From: Verrucomicrobiales bacterium
Lineage (GTDB): Bacteria; Verrucomicrobiota; Verrucomicrobiia; Verrucomicrobiales; DEV007
Direction: 5' to 3'
Assembly (NCBI GenBank): GCA_029213265.1
Contig: JARGNG010000020.1
Span: forward strand, 19,702 to 83,701
Length of the DNA: 64,000 nucleotides
Of the stretch, positions 26,791 to 36,900 are shown in pieces. The position numbers were made by a program, and so were the translations under genes. The notes beneath the pieces were generated by a model. It did not search any database. It had not been told where the DNA came from and worked only from the letters and a program-made list of their open reading frames with translations. Every line of letters begins with the position of its first letter. The stretch's first letter is position 1.

Positions 26791-26828
26791 AAAAAAGGGT
26801 GGAAAGGCCTAAGACACCTAACCACCCT
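26791..26828 (-). terminator. Intrinsic terminator/attenuator just before tpsB
   Basis: On the minus strand this forms a hairpin with a 7-base outer stem (AGGGTGG/CCACCCT), a 2x2 internal loop, a 3-base inner stem and a 9-base loop, then TTTTTT. The arms are at plus 26796-26807 and 26817-26828; the T run ends 15 bases before the tpsB ATG at 26775. No room for a promoter remains between it and tpsB, so tpsB depends on read-through. Confidence 0.75.
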
Positions 26829-26910
26829 CGATCTTGAAAGAGATCCGGTCAATTCGCAAGAGGAATATTCAAATTTTTGACAGTTCTCTTATCTTGGAAT
26901 TCTAAACTTC

Positions 26911-29900
26911 TTAGTTAGTAGGATAAAACGATCCAACGGAGTTACCGAACACACGATAACTGGAATAACGGTTCGTGCCCGGCTCAAATACGTAGAAGGT
27001 CAGCCCAACGCCTCCAATCGCTTCCGCTCGTGCACGGCGTTCGTCTTCCTCCTCGGCCTCTTCTTCTTCCGAAAAGGAATCCCTTCTCTCACCGAAGAGG
27101 TTGTCGAGCCGGTTCTCAATCTTCCATGCACCTGACTCTTCGACGGTTTCTTCGTCAGTTTCAAACAGTCCCAACCCGAAGTAGATGCCGTCTGCATCAC
27201 CCGTTAAACCATCGTTTAGAAACTCAGAATAGCGATCGTAGGAATCAAACTGATCCGCAAACACGAACGGGGAGAAGTCGAAGATAACCGGAGGAACCAC
27301 AACCGTCGGAGGACCGGGAGGCTGAGGAAGCACGTTGTTTACAAACTCCACGGCATCGTAGTAAATCGTGTAAAGACCCGCACCGCTCACACCATTCACA
27401 TCACGGTAGGCAGGAGCGGAAGCGCCCAAGGCACCGGCCACGAGTGTGGACAGGTTGAACAATCCTCCCGGATCATCCACGTTGGCGATCGCTCCGCCCT
27501 GACCACTGAGAGCATCGCCCGGGAAAACGCCGGCACCGAGAATTCCTCCGGCAGCTGCCTTTCCTGCCTGATCCCACCAGAGATCCGGGGTGAGATAGAC
27601 TTCATCAGCACGTCCCGCAAAAATCCCTTCGCCCGTGAACGGACCAGCGAAGTTCGCAGGTTCTACGGTATAGCCTGCTCCGGATTCGTTAAGGCGCGTC
27701 GTGTTATCCATCACGTTGTTGGATCGTGCTGGCATGTAAAGCTCCAGCCTCGAACCGACCCCGTAGTTACCACTTGTGAAGGTAGTATTTTCCCTCGCGA
27801 TCAATCTGCCTTCGCCCCCGAAGAAAGGACTCGTCCGGCTCACTGCAATCTGAGTATTTCCAAGCGTCGGCTGGGAGGAAACTTGAGCATCTCCGTGACC
27901 TACGAGCGCATCCTCGAAAGTCCCTGTCCTGCCCACAGCAACCACAATGTCTCCTTCACGACGTCCGATCGCGTCAGAACGGAACAAGGCAGTCGGATTG
28001 TTGTCCGCGTCATAGATTCGGGTTCCATTTCCGATCATGGCGTAGTTATTCATCGCACGGCTGGTTGGGAAAGGCACATCAGGAGTTACCCCCGGGCTAT
28101 CCTCGAAGTCACTTCCGCCAATCACAGAGAGATTGCGCTTCACAAGGACCGTCACGTTACCTTCCAGATCACCTGCAATTCCGGGGCCTCCATGACCAAT
28201 CTGAGCAAAGGCTCCATAGATTGGCTGAGTGTCTACATTTGGAGTCGTTCCACCCCGCAAGGCCAAATCACCGTTCACGACTACCACGATATCACCCTTC
28301 AGATTGGCATTCTGAACCAGATCGCCGTTGCCTGCCTGACGGGCTGAGTTCTCAACGGAGAAGTGTCCGATCTTACCGAAAGTAAAGGCAGATCCCAGAA
28401 ATGCCGTGTCGGGATTCACAACCTCCCATGCAATATTACCGGCAACCAGGTCGGTCGACTCATCGTCATCCACCTGCTGACCGGAAACATTTGCATTACC
28501 ACCGACATACACACTGATATCACCGGACGCAGGAGCGTCGATCTGGTATCCACCGTTTCCAATCGCCGCATACGCAGCAAAGATACTGGTTCCACGGCCA
28601 TCAAGGATACCGTCAGGAACTTCAGACCAGGCATTGGGACCACCGATGACAGAAAGACTTCCCAGAACATTCACGGCGATATCGCCGTTAAATCCCACGT
28701 AAGCGCCGAGGCGGCGGGCGGCATCGTTTCCAGCGTCAGAGGCAAAGCCATGGCCAATCTGGGCATGAGAGGCTTCCAGTCCTTTTCCTCCCAGAACACT
28801 GAGATCGCCATTGGCATTGACCGCGATATTGGAACTCGCTGCAATCCCGTTGATATCTTCCCCATTGTTCAACACAACGAGATCAAGGTTGTTCCACACA
28901 CCACCATGTCCGATTACCACCGGATTCCAACGGGAGGGAATCGCGGAGCCGAATCCCGCATCCGTATTGGCATCCTGCTCATTCGAATCCGCAGCCAGCG
29001 CGTTCACCAAAACATCGCCTCCGGCGGATACCGAGATATTACCTCCGATTTCGACGCCCCGGGAATACGCGGCTGTATTTCCATCGGCACGGTCATTCCG
29101 GTCAAACGCGTGGCCGATCCATGTCCAGCGCTGCTCGCCGGCCCCGTTCTCCATCGTAATGTCACCTGTTTCAGCGACAACTGTGATATTACCACTCTTG
29201 TCTCCAAAGTTGGAGTTGATGTTGAGGTGGTTGAAAGAATCGACGGCACGTCCACCATGACCGATCATGGAGAAGCCGCGGCGCGTTCTTGCTCCCTGGC
29301 CCTGGTTGTCGGGATCTACCGTGTTCGTAGAAGTAGGGTTATCCGCCTCAAACTGAATCTGGCGATCGGTATGACGATTTCCCAGAGCGAGGTGATTGAG
29401 GGTAACCCCGCCACCGGCCCGAACATTGATATCCGCGGTGTTGCGAGCGCCCAAAGACGTGCCCGCCGTATCAAATGCGGTGCCGATCGTCCGGTCGGTG
29501 AAATTCACTCCGCCGGAAACCTGCGTGTAGTCGACTGTCGCACCGGCCACACTGAGGTTGCTGTTTACATCAATCGAAACACTATCGCGCCGGAAGTTTT
29601 CATCGCGGATAAAGTCGCCACCGGACTGTCCCCAACTCTCCACGGTCTGGTGACCAATCTTCGCCCCGGAATCGGAGTGAGCTCCTCCTGAGATAGTAAT
29701 ACTCCCGTCGATATCGACATCAATGTCTCCGGTGAAATCAAAGAATCCGTTCCGAAATCCGCCATGGCCGACAATTGCCCAGGCATGCATGTCGAAAGTT
29801 CTCTGGTCCCGATAACGGGCGTTGTTGGGAACCGCGCCGCCGCCTTGCACCAGGAGATCACCGCCAGCTTGCACCTGAACATCCCCGAGAATAAAGGAGG

Positions 29901-32900
29901 AAGTCTCTGAATCAGCGAGCTCCACCCCACCGTGTCCAATTCTCGCGTAGTCGTAGATATCGTTTCCAGCCACCACATTGATATCTTCGTTTGCCTGCAC
30001 ATCAATATCGCCTGTGATGGTCATGAACTGAAGAGATCGTCCACGATCCGATCCAATGTTACCAACCTGCGTTCGGGAGCCTGTCGTAGTATCGGGATTG
30101 GCTCCAGTAGCATCCGATCCGGCTTCCCAGACGACAATCTCCCTTGCATCAGGACGCCCATTCGTCCCGTTGATCTGAGCATCCGGGACCCCGTCGATTC
30201 CGATGTAGCCAGAACCTTCCGTCCAGAAAGAGAAGTTGGATCCGCCGTGACCGATCCCTGCAAAACGTCGATCGCGACCACGTCGGTCCGGAGTCGAGAC
30301 ATCTTCCGGAGTGCTGTATGCAGTGACATCAATCTGCCCGGATTTGGCAATCACGGTCACGTCGCCATGAAGACCGGAGACTGTACCGCCGTTGAGCGCA
30401 TCCACGACCACGGTTCCGAGAGGTGCCAAATCCAAAGGCGCCAGAGAGTTGATTCCCTGAGAGTGGGTTCCGTTGCCCGCTTGACCTCTCGTATACTGAA
30501 GAGGGTTAAAGCCCAGGAAACTGTTGATGTCATCACCCGTTCCCAAAACATTGTCCGGCCCGGGATCATCGAGAGGGAAATTCGCCAGCGTGTAACGACT
30601 GTTGTGTGTATTGATCGGAAGAGCGTTTCCACTCACAGGATCCAGAGTGGGATCCAATCCGGTCGTAATCGCCCCGGAGAAAAGCTCGCCCCTTCTCAAA
30701 TTCGGATTGTCAAAATCTCCGGCTGTAGCGAAAAAGCGGATCTGCTGGTCTGCGACACTCGTTGGATTCCAGTAGGCGTGACCATTGAAGGTATGTCCAA
30801 TTGTCGCGTGAGATCGAGTAGCGTTACCCGCCTCCAGAAGCACATCACCTCCCGCCTTGACGTAGATATCACCGTAGAACTCACCGAACTGCCCGATGCC
30901 ACCGTGACCGATTTGGGCAAATGAGTTAAAAGATTCGTTTCCGGTTTCGAAGGCCTGGTTAGCAGCTCGCACCACGACGCTCCCGCCGGTTCCCACGGTT
31001 CCCGAAACGGTTCCTGTAGTATGGTTCAAGGTTACACCCAAAGTGGTATCCACTCCGGCGAGGACATTGATCGCACCATAGACCGGCGCCAACCGCGCAA
31101 TCGATGTCGAATTCCGATCCTGAGTGGAACCGTTGATCGTCCAGCGACGCTCCAACTGCCCGCGCTCGATGCCCCCATCAGAAAAACGTGCGTTGCCCAC
31201 CGTTTCGTTTCCATTATCACGAGTGGTACCGTTTGCTCCGCCCCAGGACGCGCGACCGTTTCCACCGTGACCAATCATCGCACTGACGTGTTCCCGCCCC
31301 GACCCTGCGGCTACGAGAACATTACCGCGGGCGAACACATTGATGTCCGCGCCATTGTTGGAAAAACCGGCACCGTGCTCGGGACGAAGACCACCGAAAC
31401 CGAGAGGATCCTGTGTTTCGAGACTTCCGGCAAGGGCATTACCATCCGCATCAAAACCGGCATCCTGTTCAATCTGCTGCCACCACCAGTTACCGGATCC
31501 GGCACTGTTGTAGTGATTTGCATAAGGGATAAAGGTGTCAGAGAGAACCCCATCGACGGCCCCGTCACTGGTATCATAGAAATCACTGGTCACTCCGCGG
31601 ACACCGTCTGCGATTCCGTCGTTGTTTATATCGACCTCAAACATCCCGACGATTCCGACGATGGGACTGCCCACTCCGTTGGATGGCATCGAGGTGAGGC
31701 CGTCGAGAATATTGTCATCCAGAACGCCCCCGTTAAAAGCAGCGTCGTTCAAGCCATCGCTGAGATACCAGTTTCCGGTGCTATTCGTGAGATCAAGAAT
31801 AATCCCGCCCCCGTTGTTCAAACGAGGCGCGAAGACATTACCCATGTCGTTGAAGCCAACCTGAGCAAAGCGATTGTAGCTTTGCGTATCAGAGCCACGG
31901 ACGCGGACATCAAATCCGGCCAGGTTCGTATCGCCGAAGCGGCTCCCTACGACAACGTGGCGGGCCATGTCCTGATTACCCACGAAGATACTGCCACCAC
32001 CCTCACCGAACTGTCCGCTTCCCACGTAGAAGTCAAAGGCGTCCTGAGGACTGAAGCTGAGCGCCCCGTCGGTTTCCAAACCACTCCAACCTGCAATCAA
32101 GTTGATAGAGCCTGCTCCGGATGTCCGAATGTGATTCTGAATGACAATCGACTCGGAGGCAAAGGCTCCAAAACTTGCCTGTGAGTTGGTCCACTGGATG
32201 GCAATATCGCGATCTGCCAACGCATTACCATCGTTGTCAAAGCCACCCTGACCAAGGTTTTCGAAGGTGATCCGTCCGCTATCAGTCACAATCAAAACGC
32301 TGGTTCCACCCTGCAGTGTGTCATTGATCGCAGCAACACTCACCGTCGAGTCCGTGACCGGAGAACCGAGTGGTGCAGGACTACCGACCAATCCCACCGT
32401 AACGTCACCTGGATCAAACAGAACGGTTCCGGAACTACCGCCGACCGAGTTGGCCACCGCGTTTCCATCAAAGATCAGGTGCTGCTTGCCGGAAACCTCA
32501 ATCAATCCTCCATTTCCGACCGCTCCTTTCGCGCGAGCTGAGACATCTCCATAAAACATGGTGTCTCCATTGGCCCAGACAATAGCGGTTCCGCCGTCTC
32601 CGTTGTCGGAATCAGCAGAAAGCTCAGCGCCCCCCGCGACATAGGTTCGATCCGCTTCACGAACTCCGGTGTCGCGACCTTGGAAATCACCCCCGATACG
32701 GAGAGTCCCTCCGGCGGTGTCACCATTTACAGAAACACGTGCCTCATCATTAATGACAATATTGGCTCCGGTGATATCCACATTTCCGCCAGCTCCAAAT
32801 GCCCCTTCCGAGCGCACGGTTCCGGAAACACTCATCACCTTCTCAGCGTCCAGCGAAGAGGTTCCTCCACTGATTCCGCCGGAGGCATCCACCGTGGAAC

Positions 32901-33903
32901 CAACCGACTGAGTCACGTTCCTTCCCGTAACCGCAATTTCACCACCGTTTGCAGTACCAGTGGCATCAATCGAACCTCCGACTGCCACATCACCGCCCTC
33001 GGAGGAAATTTGCACATTTCCACCATCGACTCCGGCACGAGCGACGATTGTCGAACTGTTTCCGAGGTTAATATTTGAGCTTCCCCCGGAAGACATCAAT
33101 CGAACCCGGCCATTGGAGCGAGTCGCACCGGAGGCACGAATCGCGCCTCCATTATTGATCGCAAGAGCATAGACATTTCCGTGAGCTTTGAGTTCGACCG
33201 AAGATCCTTGAATGGCTCCCGTATTGTTGACCCCCGTGCCCGTATAATCCGAAGAACCCTGCACAGAAATCTTGGACCCACCTGCTTCACGGAGAAGGAT
33301 ATTGCCACCCGACCCGAGCGCGACGGTTCCATTCAGCGCACCGATCTGACCCTGGTTATCAACGAATCCACCCATGAGAATAACATCCCCATCTGTGGAT
33401 GTGATTGTTCCCATGTTGGTGATTCCGGTCGTGGAATCACCATAGAAGCGATTGTCTCCCCCGTTGAGAAAATCATCATCGTCAATATCAAGAGTCGAAA
33501 GAACCGCGTTTCCTGCGACGTCGATCACACCTGACTGCCCCACCACGATACCATTCGGGTTGATCACGAAAACATTTCCATTCCCCTGCAGCTTACCGTG
33601 GATTTGTGAGACGTTACCCGTCGTAACCCGGTTCAAAACAGAAGCATTTCGGCCTGGCTGGCGAAAACGGGTCAATTCCCCCTGAGAAATCGAGAAATCA
33701 TCCCAATTGATAATCGCCGTATTGGAACGCTGATGAATTCTGAGATGGTTTGCATTGACCCGTGAGATCGTGGCATCGCCGTGGACAACCCTACCTCCTC
33801 GCGGGTTCGCCTGCAAAGGAGTCCCCAGAAAGGCAAAGGCCGGAATAAGGAGCGAGAGCACCCATTGCTGGCATCGCTTACCTATTTTGAATGTGTTCAT
33901 CAT
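26911..33903 (-). CDS. Giant TpsA exoprotein 2 (filamentous-haemagglutinin-like), 2330 aa
   Basis: A 2330-residue secreted beta-helix adhesin-type protein. A signal peptide ends near 'LQANP'. The TPS domain follows: 'SNTAIINWDDFSISQGELTRFRQPGRNASVLNRV' and NPNGI near residue 115 are hallmarks of FHA-type TpsA proteins. The body is a long array of Gly/Asn/Val repeats in which 'I-G-H-G-G' returns at intervals, about ten clear copies and several degenerate ones (positions 27890-31285 of the window). The C-terminus holds a charged segment and the tail 'FYVFEPGTNRYSSY', shared with TpsA 1. It lies downstream of TpsA 1 with an 80-base gap and upstream of tpsB. Confidence 0.9.
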   Translation of the reverse strand: MMNTFKIGKRCQQWVLSLLIPAFAFLGTPLQANPRGGRVVHGDATISRVNANHLRIHQRSNTAIINWDDFSISQGELTRFRQPGRNASVLNRVTTGNVSQIHGKLQGNGNVFVINPNGIVVGQSGVIDVAGNAVLSTLDIDDDDFLNGGDNRFYGDSTTGITNMGTITSTDGDVILMGGFVDNQGQIGALNGTVALGSGGNILLREAGGSKISVQGSSDYTGTGVNNTGAIQGSSVELKAHGNVYALAINNGGAIRASGATRSNGRVRLMSSGGSSNINLGNSSTIVARAGVDGGNVQISSEGGDVAVGGSIDATGTANGGEIAVTGRNVTQSVGSTVDASGGISGGTSSLDAEKVMSVSGTVRSEGAFGAGGNVDITGANIVINDEARVSVNGDTAGGTLRIGGDFQGRDTGVREADRTYVAGGAELSADSDNGDGGTAIVWANGDTMFYGDVSARAKGAVGNGGLIEVSGKQHLIFDGNAVANSVGGSSGTVLFDPGDVTVGLVGSPAPLGSPVTDSTVSVAAINDTLQGGTSVLIVTDSGRITFENLGQGGFDNDGNALADRDIAIQWTNSQASFGAFASESIVIQNHIRTSGAGSINLIAGWSGLETDGALSFSPQDAFDFYVGSGQFGEGGGSIFVGNQDMARHVVVGSRFGDTNLAGFDVRVRGSDTQSYNRFAQVGFNDMGNVFAPRLNNGGGIILDLTNSTGNWYLSDGLNDAAFNGGVLDDNILDGLTSMPSNGVGSPIVGIVGMFEVDINNDGIADGVRGVTSDFYDTSDGAVDGVLSDTFIPYANHYNSAGSGNWWWQQIEQDAGFDADGNALAGSLETQDPLGFGGLRPEHGAGFSNNGADINVFARGNVLVAAGSGREHVSAMIGHGGNGRASWGGANGTTRDNGNETVGNARFSDGGIERGQLERRWTINGSTQDRNSTSIARLAPVYGAINVLAGVDTTLGVTLNHTTGTVSGTVGTGGSVVVRAANQAFETGNESFNSFAQIGHGGIGQFGEFYGDIYVKAGGDVLLEAGNATRSHATIGHTFNGHAYWNPTSVADQQIRFFATAGDFDNPNLRRGELFSGAITTGLDPTLDPVSGNALPINTHNSRYTLANFPLDDPGPDNVLGTGDDINSFLGFNPLQYTRGQAGNGTHSQGINSLAPLDLAPLGTVVVDALNGGTVSGLHGDVTVIAKSGQIDVTAYSTPEDVSTPDRRGRDRRFAGIGHGGSNFSFWTEGSGYIGIDGVPDAQINGTNGRPDAREIVVWEAGSDATGANPDTTTGSRTQVGNIGSDRGRSLQFMTITGDIDVQANEDINVVAGNDIYDYARIGHGGVELADSETSSFILGDVQVQAGGDLLVQGGGAVPNNARYRDQRTFDMHAWAIVGHGGFRNGFFDFTGDIDVDIDGSITISGGAHSDSGAKIGHQTVESWGQSGGDFIRDENFRRDSVSIDVNSNLSVAGATVDYTQVSGGVNFTDRTIGTAFDTAGTSLGARNTADINVRAGGGVTLNHLALGNRHTDRQIQFEADNPTSTNTVDPDNQGQGARTRRGFSMIGHGGRAVDSFNHLNINSNFGDKSGNITVVAETGDITMENGAGEQRWTWIGHAFDRNDRADGNTAAYSRGVEIGGNISVSAGGDVLVNALAADSNEQDANTDAGFGSAIPSRWNPVVIGHGGVWNNLDLVVLNNGEDINGIAASSNIAVNANGDLSVLGGKGLEASHAQIGHGFASDAGNDAARRLGAYVGFNGDIAVNVLGSLSVIGGPNAWSEVPDGILDGRGTSIFAAYAAIGNGGYQIDAPASGDISVYVGGNANVSGQQVDDDESTDLVAGNIAWEVVNPDTAFLGSAFTFGKIGHFSVENSARQAGNGDLVQNANLKGDIVVVVNGDLALRGGTTPNVDTQPIYGAFAQIGHGGPGIAGDLEGNVTVLVKRNLSVIGGSDFEDSPGVTPDVPFPTSRAMNNYAMIGNGTRIYDADNNPTALFRSDAIGRREGDIVVAVGRTGTFEDALVGHGDAQVSSQPTLGNTQIAVSRTSPFFGGEGRLIARENTTFTSGNYGVGSRLELYMPARSNNVMDNTTRLNESGAGYTVEPANFAGPFTGEGIFAGRADEVYLTPDLWWDQAGKAAAGGILGAGVFPGDALSGQGGAIANVDDPGGLFNLSTLVAGALGASAPAYRDVNGVSGAGLYTIYYDAVEFVNNVLPQPPGPPTVVVPPVIFDFSPFVFADQFDSYDRYSEFLNDGLTGDADGIYFGLGLFETDEETVEESGAWKIENRLDNLFGERRDSFSEEEEAEEEDERRARAEAIGGVGLTFYVFEPGTNRYSSYRVFGNSVGSFYPTN
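27890..31285 (-). repeat. I-G-H-G-G repeat array in TpsA 2
   Basis: About ten clear and six degenerate copies of a motif like 'Y/F-A-x-I-G-H-G-G', each followed by a short strand pattern 'GDI-V-AGG'. The first copy is 'SAMIGHGG' (31260-31285) and the last is degenerate, 'DALVGHGD'. It is a protein repeat, visible at DNA level as recurring CCATGACC/CCGTGACC blocks. Confidence 0.85.
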
Positions 33904-33983
33904 GATAAAAATGGATTCAGGGGTGAGAGGTCGAATCAGGACCGTATTTCTACTCTGTATTGTCTCTCAATGACGGTTCGTGA

Positions 33984-36900
33984 CTACTGCGCGGTGCTGA
34001 GATCTGAAAGTGGATACCCGAACAGGTAGTAACTGGAATACTTGTTCGTGCCGGGCTCAAAGACGTAAAAGGTCACGCCGGATTTTCCGACTTTGGAATC
34101 TCTTGCAAGGCGACGGCGGTCATTCTCTTTCCCATCTTCGCCATCAACGGCGTCTTCCAGCCCGATCGAGAGCAACTGGCCCTCGTATCCATCATAATCG
34201 TAGAGCCCGTAAGCACGGAAGAAGGAATCGTAGGTTTCGGAGAATGCAAAGTTTGCAAACGGGAATCCGGGATCCACCGGAGGGATGATCGGATCAATCG
34301 GATCAATCGGATCAATCGGAGGTGCATCACCCGCGTAATAGATATTGTAGAGACCGAAGCTGTTGGTCGGATAGGCGCCGACAGGTGTGAAATCCCCCTG
34401 GGGCTCACCATCCGGGCCGGAGGCAAAGGTGTGCTCTACAGCAATCGTCTCATCGCTACGCGTTGAACCGGGAGCAGGAGTTCTCGAATACTCGGTATTG
34501 TTGAGAGTCGTTCCGCTCGCGATCATGTTCGCGGAAGAGTCCGGCATGTAGAAACGCAGCTCACTACCAGCACCGAATCCCGAACTGGTGATCACGGTAT
34601 CCGCATCCGTAATGAAGTTACCGGGACCTCCCGCAAACGGATTGTTTCTGCTCACAGCGATGTAGGTATTCCCCTCTTCGTAAGCAAAGAGATTCCCGTC
34701 ATTCTTGGAATCAACGTGACCGACCAGTCCAGCCGTGGAGTTAAAATGCAATCCAGCACTGATGTAGATATCGCCCAGGCGAGTGCCCGCACCATTGTTG
34801 TTTCGACCTCCAAAGGCCTGACCTCCATGACCGATTTTCGACCAGGGATTATTGAGTCCGTCACCCCGTGTCAGGACAACACTGCCCCTCGCATCGATAT
34901 CAATGACTCCCACATGTTCACCGTCGGAATCATAGCCACCATGGCCGATCTGGCCATAAGCTTCCCTAGCTCCACCTCCGCCTTCGACCGTGACACTCTT
35001 CCCGGCCGAGACGGTCACATTTCCCGTGTGATCACCATCAGTGAAGGAACCACCATTTCCAATCTGCGCAGAGAGCCCGCGATAGTTGTCGTCATTTCGG
35101 GAAATTGTCGCATCGCCGCCTCCGCGGACGATGACGGCACCCGTCGCCGCAATCACCATAATATCTCCGGTATGCCCACCACTTCCAACGTCGTTATTCT
35201 GACCACCATTGTTACTCTGAGCGTCCGCATCAAAACCACCGTTCCCGATCTGAGCGAAACTTTCGCGACCACTGGAGATCTGACCGGTATTATCTAGGCC
35301 ACCTGTCTGGGTTTCGGTATCGATAATGGTTTTCCCACCTTCGACCGTGATGTCGCCACCCGTCGAGATAACCGAAATGTTTCCACTGAAAGACTCAGCT
35401 CGTGCCCAGTAACCACCGTTTCCTACCATTCCGTAGGCACCGCGGGGACTTGAGCCGGCGATGACATCGATATCGCCCCCTGCTGTAAGGGAAATATCGC
35501 CGCTATGACTTCCACCATTGAGGAATCCTCCGTGTCCAATCTGGCCGTAGGATCCGCGAGCCATGTCGTCGTTACCGGCAAGGGCAACCGAAGGATCGCT
35601 CCCGCGAGCACCGACCACATTCCCGTCGCGGCCTCCGCCGAGAACCTCGGCAGATCCGGCCACGTTGATCGTGATCGTTCCGCTGTTCCCCAGGTCACCA
35701 CCTCGAAGTTGGTCATTATTCTGACCGTCAGCCTCGACGCCACCATGTCCGATCTGACCGTAGTCTTCCCGGCCTTCTCCACCGATCACCTTGAGGTTAC
35801 CGCCGCCGGTGACAGTGATATCGCCAACATGATCACCACGGGAACCGAAGCCACCGTGACCAACTTGAGCGAAGTTACGAATCCCCTGGCTCTGATCGTC
35901 CTGGCTGTTGTCGCCCTGGATGAAACCTCCGGTCATTCCGGGACCAACCTGATGGGTTCCGTTCCCATACAAAGTCCCGGCTCCTACCGTGTCCTGGAAA
36001 TTCTGAACCTGAATCTCGACAAACTGTCCGACAGCGACCGCCGGCTCAATATCAGCCGCCTGGATGGTGATATCCCCACCTGCGTTGATCGTAATATTTC
36101 CGCGGTGACCGTTTCCATCCACTCCGCCGCGATAGTCTCCCGAGCGACCACCATGACCGATCTGAGCAAAACTGTCTTCTGCGGAGAGAACGGCAGCCGG
36201 GAAGGTCCAAACCTCGCCGTCAGCGCGAATCTGCTGATTCAGTCGTCCGTAGTGCTGGCTGTATCCCTGGCCGGGTGACGGCCGGGCACCAACCCCGCCC
36301 TGAATTACCAGCGCCTCGTTCGCAGCAATCACATCACCGCCATTACCGGTGACCAGATCAAGAGTATTCTGAGGGTTTGCGTTGTTCCAGTTCGTAACGA
36401 GGTCAGTGAGCGTCAGCGTTCCGTCTCCCGTCAAGGTAATCGGTGCGGTCGCGTTGATATTCGTCGAACGCAAAACCACAGCCTCGGAGGCTCCGCCAGG
36501 CGTGCCCGTGAAAAAGTTATACGGCGTTACGTAGATGACGGACCCGTTCGCCAGCACCTGCGTTCCATCACCGGCAGCAAGCGTTACGGTCGGCTCGACA
36601 CCCGAGACATTCGCATTCCAGTTGGCAACCAGGGTGGTGAGATTATCGGTACCGTTACCGACGATAAACACGTCATCCGTATTTCCCGTATCATTGAAAT
36701 CATCCGCAACGACCACGACTCCGGTTCCGGGGCCTCCTGCCTCGAGCTCAAAAGCACCGGCAAAGAGAGGGTCTTTGGAGGTATAGGTATTGAGAACATT
36801 TCCAATGTTGGGGTTACCGGCACCGTTGTCCTCAAAGAGTCGAAGCGGGATCGGCGCACCGGCTGTCGCCTCCATCGCACCGAGAAAGGTCAGGTTTCCA

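Noticed and set aside
28363..32184. Long plus-strand frames inside the TpsA 2 gene
   Set aside because: Shadows of the exoprotein, produced by repetitive DNA. Minus-strand protein has TPS domain, signal peptide and repeats.
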